This document shows, piece by piece, positions 52,075-54,972 of a stretch of 54,972 nt of DNA. The DNA is from Reyranella sp. (GTDB taxonomy: Bacteria; Pseudomonadota; Alphaproteobacteria; Reyranellales; Reyranellaceae), in contig JAQSDW010000060.1 in the NCBI GenBank assembly GCA_029946105.1, forward strand, positions 1 to 54,972. Direction: 5' to 3'. Numbering within the stretch: the stretch's first letter is position 1; every line of letters starts with the position of its first letter. The notes beneath the pieces are model-generated. The model was given only the letters and a program-made list of their open reading frames with translations, had not been told where the DNA came from and searched no databases. The translations under genes and the position numbers were made by a program.

Positions 52075-52400
52075 CTACTGCGGGATCCCCTCCACGGCGT
52101 AGATGCGGAACGTCGCGACCTTGTCGCCCGCTGCCTTGGCCGCCCTGTAGGCTTCCGAATTGAAGGTCGCTTCGGCTTTTTCCAGGCTCTCGAAAACCAT
52201 GATGGCGATGCGTTTGGGCGGCTCGCCGTAGAACGCGACGCTCCTGCCGCCGCCCACGATATATTTGCCGCCCCCGTCGCGACCTTCTTGGACGCCGTCG
52301 GCAGATATTCCTTGGCGAAGACTTCGGCATCGCGGACATCGATCTCGCCCACGACATAGGCGGGCGGTTTTGCCTGGGCGTGGAGCGCCTGGACGCCGGC
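52075..52400 (-). pseudogene. Frameshifted, probably 5'-truncated DUF1330 gene
   Basis: Two frames together give a DUF1330 protein. The upstream frame reads VQALHAQAKPPAYVVGEIDV, then AEVFAKEYLPTASKKVAT; the downstream frame continues GGKYIVGGGRSVAFYGEPPKR and ends FRIYAVEGIPQ. The switch falls in a run of five G residues near 52265; one more G would restore the frame. The start of the signal peptide is also not recognisable (no Met or Lys-rich opening before VQALHAQ). The downstream half alone lacks a start. Either a real pseudogene or a sequencing error in the G run. It is close behind the isochorismatase-like gene. Confidence 0.7.
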
Positions 52401-52453
52401 GGCGCCGAGGCCGCGACACAGGTGGTGCTCGCCCTCAACGTGCCGGGCTGAAG

Positions 52454-52999
52454 CTACCCTGCCAAAATCTCATCGACCGACGTGATGGCGGCGTAATCGC
52501 CACTCAACAATGCCAGCGTGAGCTGGTGCACGTCCTCGTCCGGCCACAGCCGGCCGGTGAGATCGCGCTTGTCGCACGACCAGCAGGCATCGGCCGGCAG
52601 ACGGATCGAAAAGCCCAAATTGGCGCCGACCCGCACTGTCGCCTCGACCGAGTTGGCCAGCAGCACGCCGCAAATCACCAGCTTCGGCCGTCCCATCGCT
52701 TCGAGGCGCTGGGTCAGGTCGGTGCCGATGAAGGCGCTGTGCACCTTCTTGGCGATCACGGTTTCGCCAGCCACCGGCGCGGTGAGCGGCAGGAAGTCGT
52801 TACCGGACTGGCCGGGCCAGAAGGGCGATTCGGGAAAGGTCGAATCGTGCTTCACATGGATGATCGGCCCACGCCGGCTGCGCCAGGCCGCCAGCAGCCG
52901 GGCGATATTGTTTTCGGCGTCAGGGTTGTTACGCGGTCCCCATTTAGGGTGCTCCATTGCCTTCTGCTGGTCGATGAGAATCAGAACGTCGTCAGCCAC
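52454..52999 (-). CDS. Isochorismatase-fold protein lacking the catalytic cysteine
   Basis: A 181-residue protein of the cysteine hydrolase/isochorismatase fold. Asp10 (LILIDQQKA) and Lys84 or Lys85 (VIAKKVHSAF) are in place. The position normally held by the nucleophilic Cys is Ser117 (GVLLANSVEATVR). True isochorismatases also lack this cysteine, but the sequence resembles the amidase-like branch. The start is GTG at 52999 after AAAGGAC; longer frames upstream lack a ribosome site. It may be catalytically altered or inactive. It is divergent from the transglutaminase-like pair. Confidence 0.82.
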   Translation of the reverse strand: MADDVLILIDQQKAMEHPKWGPRNNPDAENNIARLLAAWRSRRGPIIHVKHDSTFPESPFWPGQSGNDFLPLTAPVAGETVIAKKVHSAFIGTDLTQRLEAMGRPKLVICGVLLANSVEATVRVGANLGFSIRLPADACWSCDKRDLTGRLWPDEDVHQLTLALLSGDYAAITSVDEILAG

Positions 53000-53164
53000 G
53001 TGTCGTCGTCCTTTCTTTTGGCGGCAGCCAGCGGCTTGGATGACAAACAACACAAAGTCCACGCCGGAAACCGAGCGCGCCAACCAACTCCAGGCCGGCC
53101 GCCCCCTTCGATTTGCGATATCTCCCTGGCTCGAAACGTGCTTGTTGACCGCGAGGGAGATGTC

Positions 53165-54046
53165 ATGCCGTCACTCACTATCCGGCACGTGACGACCTAT
53201 CGATACCGGCACCCGGTCGCCTTCGGCGAACACCGCATGATGCTGCGGCCACACGACTCGCACGATCAACGCGTTATCGAGGCCATCCTCAAGATCAGCC
53301 CGCAACCGTCCAGTCTGCGCCACGTGCGCGACGCCTTCGGCAACCACGTGGCAATCGCACAGTTCGACGGTCTCGCGGACGAACTCAGTTTCGACAGCAC
53401 CGTCAGCCTCGAACACTCTCCCGCCGACGCCGACCATCTCGAGCTCGAGGAGGCAGCCCGCAACTTTCCCCCCGGCTACGACGCCGAAGAGATGCCGGAC
53501 CTTGCCCACTGCATCCATCGCCAGACCGGCCCCGACGACGAGGTCGGAAGCTGGGCTCGTCGATTCCTGCCCGAAGACGGGCAGATTAGCACGCTGGAAC
53601 TGCTCATTCGCCTCTCCCAGGGCATCCACAACGGCTTTCTCTACCGGCGCCGCGAAGCCAGGGGCATCCAACCCCCGGTCGAGACGCTGAGGCTTGGCCA
53701 CGGCAGTTGCCGCGATTTCGCCCTGCTGATGATCGACGCCGCGCGCTCGCTCGGACTCGCCGCCCGCTTCGCCTCGGGCTACCTCGCCTCGACCGCCGAA
53801 TCCGGCTTCTCCGCCGGACATGGGGAGACCCACGCCTGGGCGCAGGTCTACCTTCCCGGCGCCGGGTGGGTCGACTTCGATCCGACGAGCGGCAGTATGG
53901 GCAAGGCCGGCCTGGTGACGGTGGCAGTGGTCCGCGATCCCGACCATGCGACACCGCTGCACGGCACCTTCATCGGCTCCCGAGCGGATCCTCTCGGCAT
54001 GGACGTGCGCGTCAGCGTCACCGCGAGCGTACCTGTGGCAACCTGA
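53165..54046 (+). CDS. Transglutaminase-like protein 1
   Basis: A 293-residue protein with an N-terminal beta domain (PSLTIRHVTTYRYRHPVAFGEHRM) and a transglutaminase-like core. The triad is intact: Cys182 (GHGSCRDFALL), His223 (ETHAWAQVYLPG) and Asp239 (VDFDPTSG). Bacterial relatives are predicted cysteine proteases or amide-forming enzymes and have no signal peptide here. The ATG at 53165 follows GAGGGAGATGTC. A second, divergent relative starts 43 bases downstream. In other genomes such genes accompany alpha-E and ATP-grasp proteins, which could lie beyond the window. Confidence 0.9.
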   Translation: MPSLTIRHVTTYRYRHPVAFGEHRMMLRPHDSHDQRVIEAILKISPQPSSLRHVRDAFGNHVAIAQFDGLADELSFDSTVSLEHSPADADHLELEEAARNFPPGYDAEEMPDLAHCIHRQTGPDDEVGSWARRFLPEDGQISTLELLIRLSQGIHNGFLYRRREARGIQPPVETLRLGHGSCRDFALLMIDAARSLGLAARFASGYLASTAESGFSAGHGETHAWAQVYLPGAGWVDFDPTSGSMGKAGLVTVAVVRDPDHATPLHGTFIGSRADPLGMDVRVSVTASVPVAT

Positions 54047-54089
54047 ACGACTGCCCTTCGTTGGCGTGCATGGCTCAGGGAACACTGCG

Positions 54090-54896
54090 ATGAAGATCCA
54101 GGTCGGTTACGAGTTGATCTACGACTTCCCGCAGCCCACGCCGATGATCCTCGTGCTCGGTACGCATCTCACGCGGGCGTCCGACGTCATCGTCCCGGAC
54201 TACCTCGTCACCGAACCGGCCGTCACGATCTCGCCCTACCGGGACACCTACGGCAACTGGTGCAGCCGCCTGATCGCGCCGGCCGGACGCATGCGCCTGT
54301 CAGGCAGTGGCATCGTGCGCGATTCGGGCTTGCCCGACGTGGTCGCCCCCTCGGCGCCGCAGCACCCCGTCGAGGACCTGCCGGCCGACACGATCGTCTA
54401 TCTGCTCGGCAGTCGCTACTGCGAGACCGATCGCCTGTCCGACATCGCGTGGAATCTCTTCGCCACGACACCGCCAGGCTGGGCACGGGTCCAGGCGATC
54501 TGCGACTACGTCCACAACCACATCACCTTCGGCTACGAGCATGCGCGCGCCACCAAATCGGCGTGGGAGGCATTCAACGAGCGCAACGGTGTGTGCCGTG
54601 ACTACGCTCACCTCGCTATTGCCTTCTGCCGCTGCATGAACATCCCGGCGCGTTACTGTACCGGCTATCTGGGCGACATCGGCATGCCGCCGCCCTACGG
54701 GCCGATGGACTTCGCCGGCTGGTTCGAGGCCTACCTCGGCGGCCGCTGGTACACGTTCGACCCGCGCAACAACATGCCCCGCATCGGCCGGGTCCTGATC
54801 GGCCAGGGCCGCGACGCCGCCGACGTGCCGATCACGCACACCTTCGGCCCGAACACGCTGGTGAGCTTCAAGGTCTGGACCGACGAAGTCTTCTAG
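54090..54896 (+). CDS. Transglutaminase-like protein 2, altered active site
   Basis: A 268-residue protein of the same superfamily as its neighbour but a different subgroup. Cys169 (NGVCRDYAHLA) is present, and the later WFEAYLGGRWYTFDPRNN holds the Asp. The residue aligned with the catalytic His is Ala209 (MDFAGWFEAY). As I recall, this subgroup often lacks the His, so either chemistry differs or another residue serves. The ATG at 54090 has only a weak AGGGAAC upstream. It probably shares a transcript with the first transglutaminase-like gene. Confidence 0.87.
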   Translation: MKIQVGYELIYDFPQPTPMILVLGTHLTRASDVIVPDYLVTEPAVTISPYRDTYGNWCSRLIAPAGRMRLSGSGIVRDSGLPDVVAPSAPQHPVEDLPADTIVYLLGSRYCETDRLSDIAWNLFATTPPGWARVQAICDYVHNHITFGYEHARATKSAWEAFNERNGVCRDYAHLAIAFCRCMNIPARYCTGYLGDIGMPPPYGPMDFAGWFEAYLGGRWYTFDPRNNMPRIGRVLIGQGRDAADVPITHTFGPNTLVSFKVWTDEVF

Positions 54897-54943
54897 CGCG
54901 CGATGACACCAAGTCGAATCGGCTGAGCATCTGTCGGAGGAGC

Positions 54944-54961
54944 GCGCCACTCCAGTGGCGC
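54944..54961. terminator. Hairpin after the transglutaminase pair
   Basis: Perfect 8-base arms GCGCCACT and AGTGGCGC with two bases between, 48 bases after the last stop. No T run follows within the window, so it is a possible terminator or intergenic palindrome. Confidence 0.4.
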
Positions 54962-54972
54962 TCATGATCATG

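Noticed and set aside
51462-52163. A plus-strand frame through the non-coding gap
   Set aside because: It begins inside the aldehyde dehydrogenase gene in another frame, crosses the terminator and shows no family features.

Overview
The window is a strongly G+C-rich, densely packed chromosomal segment from an alphaproteobacterium. Evidence for this is the run pyrB-pyrC-plsY-dprA-topA-rnr-DUF983-S41 peptidase-rpmG, the ruvX next to gatCA, and the abundance of Bug-type solute receptors and small oxygenases. A soil or freshwater Rhodospirillales/Reyranella-like genome would fit, but the genus is an inference. No rRNA, tRNA, CRISPR array, prophage or insertion sequence was recognised.

Layout. 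(1) 1-9.4 kb: short accessory units, namely a partial YfcG/YghU-type GST, DUF1993 protein plus Asp/Glu-racemase-like protein, serine hydrolase, Tat-exported cyclase, CobW-type GTPase, an internally shortened ASCH protein, SRPBCC protein, a second GST, two VOC proteins (the second at 11.7 kb), an AraC regulator and a GFA protein. (2) 9.4-11.6 kb: an AHL-lactonase-like metallo-hydrolase downstream of gatB. (3) 12.2-16.0 kb: two tandem Bug receptors, an FAD monooxygenase and a 102-residue unknown protein. (4) 16.1-22.3 kb, minus strand: N-acyl-D-amino-acid deacylase, gatA, gatC and a large CPA1 Na+/H+ antiporter with a C-terminal cyclic-nucleotide-binding domain. (5) 22.5-31.8 kb: ruvX, then redox and accessory genes: an amidohydrolase / YtkA-like / di-heme peroxidase operon, two divergent 2-oxoglutarate oxygenases, a cytochrome b561 / YceI / unknown operon, and a divergent pair consisting of a citrate synthase and an HTH-citrate synthase fusion. 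(6) 31.8-35.6 kb: pyrB, a degenerate pyrC, an unknown exported protein and plsY. (7) 35.6-41.5 kb: an orphan aminoethylphosphonate-type binding protein and a Dpp-like transport operon with an MFS gene inside it and no ATPase. (8) 41.5-50.0 kb: dprA, topA, rnr, DUF983, S41 peptidase, rpmG. (9) 50.1-55.0 kb: aldehyde dehydrogenase, a hairpin-rich gap, a frameshifted DUF1330 remnant, a cysteine-less isochorismatase homologue and two transglutaminase-like proteins.

How it works together. The core genes (GatCAB for tRNA amidation, RuvX, pyrimidine synthesis, phospholipid synthesis, DNA processing, RNA decay, L33) look like a conserved backbone. Accessory transport and catabolic blocks have been inserted into it; gatB is separated from gatCA by about 6 kb. 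I did not find a clear-cut new defence or secretion system. The strongest candidate for something little described is the divergent citrate synthase / HTH-citrate synthase pair with two perfect AT-rich palindromes between the genes. Next come the MFS-interleaved ABC permease operon and the amidohydrolase-YtkA-di-heme operon. All functional statements are from reading the sequence; no searches were run.
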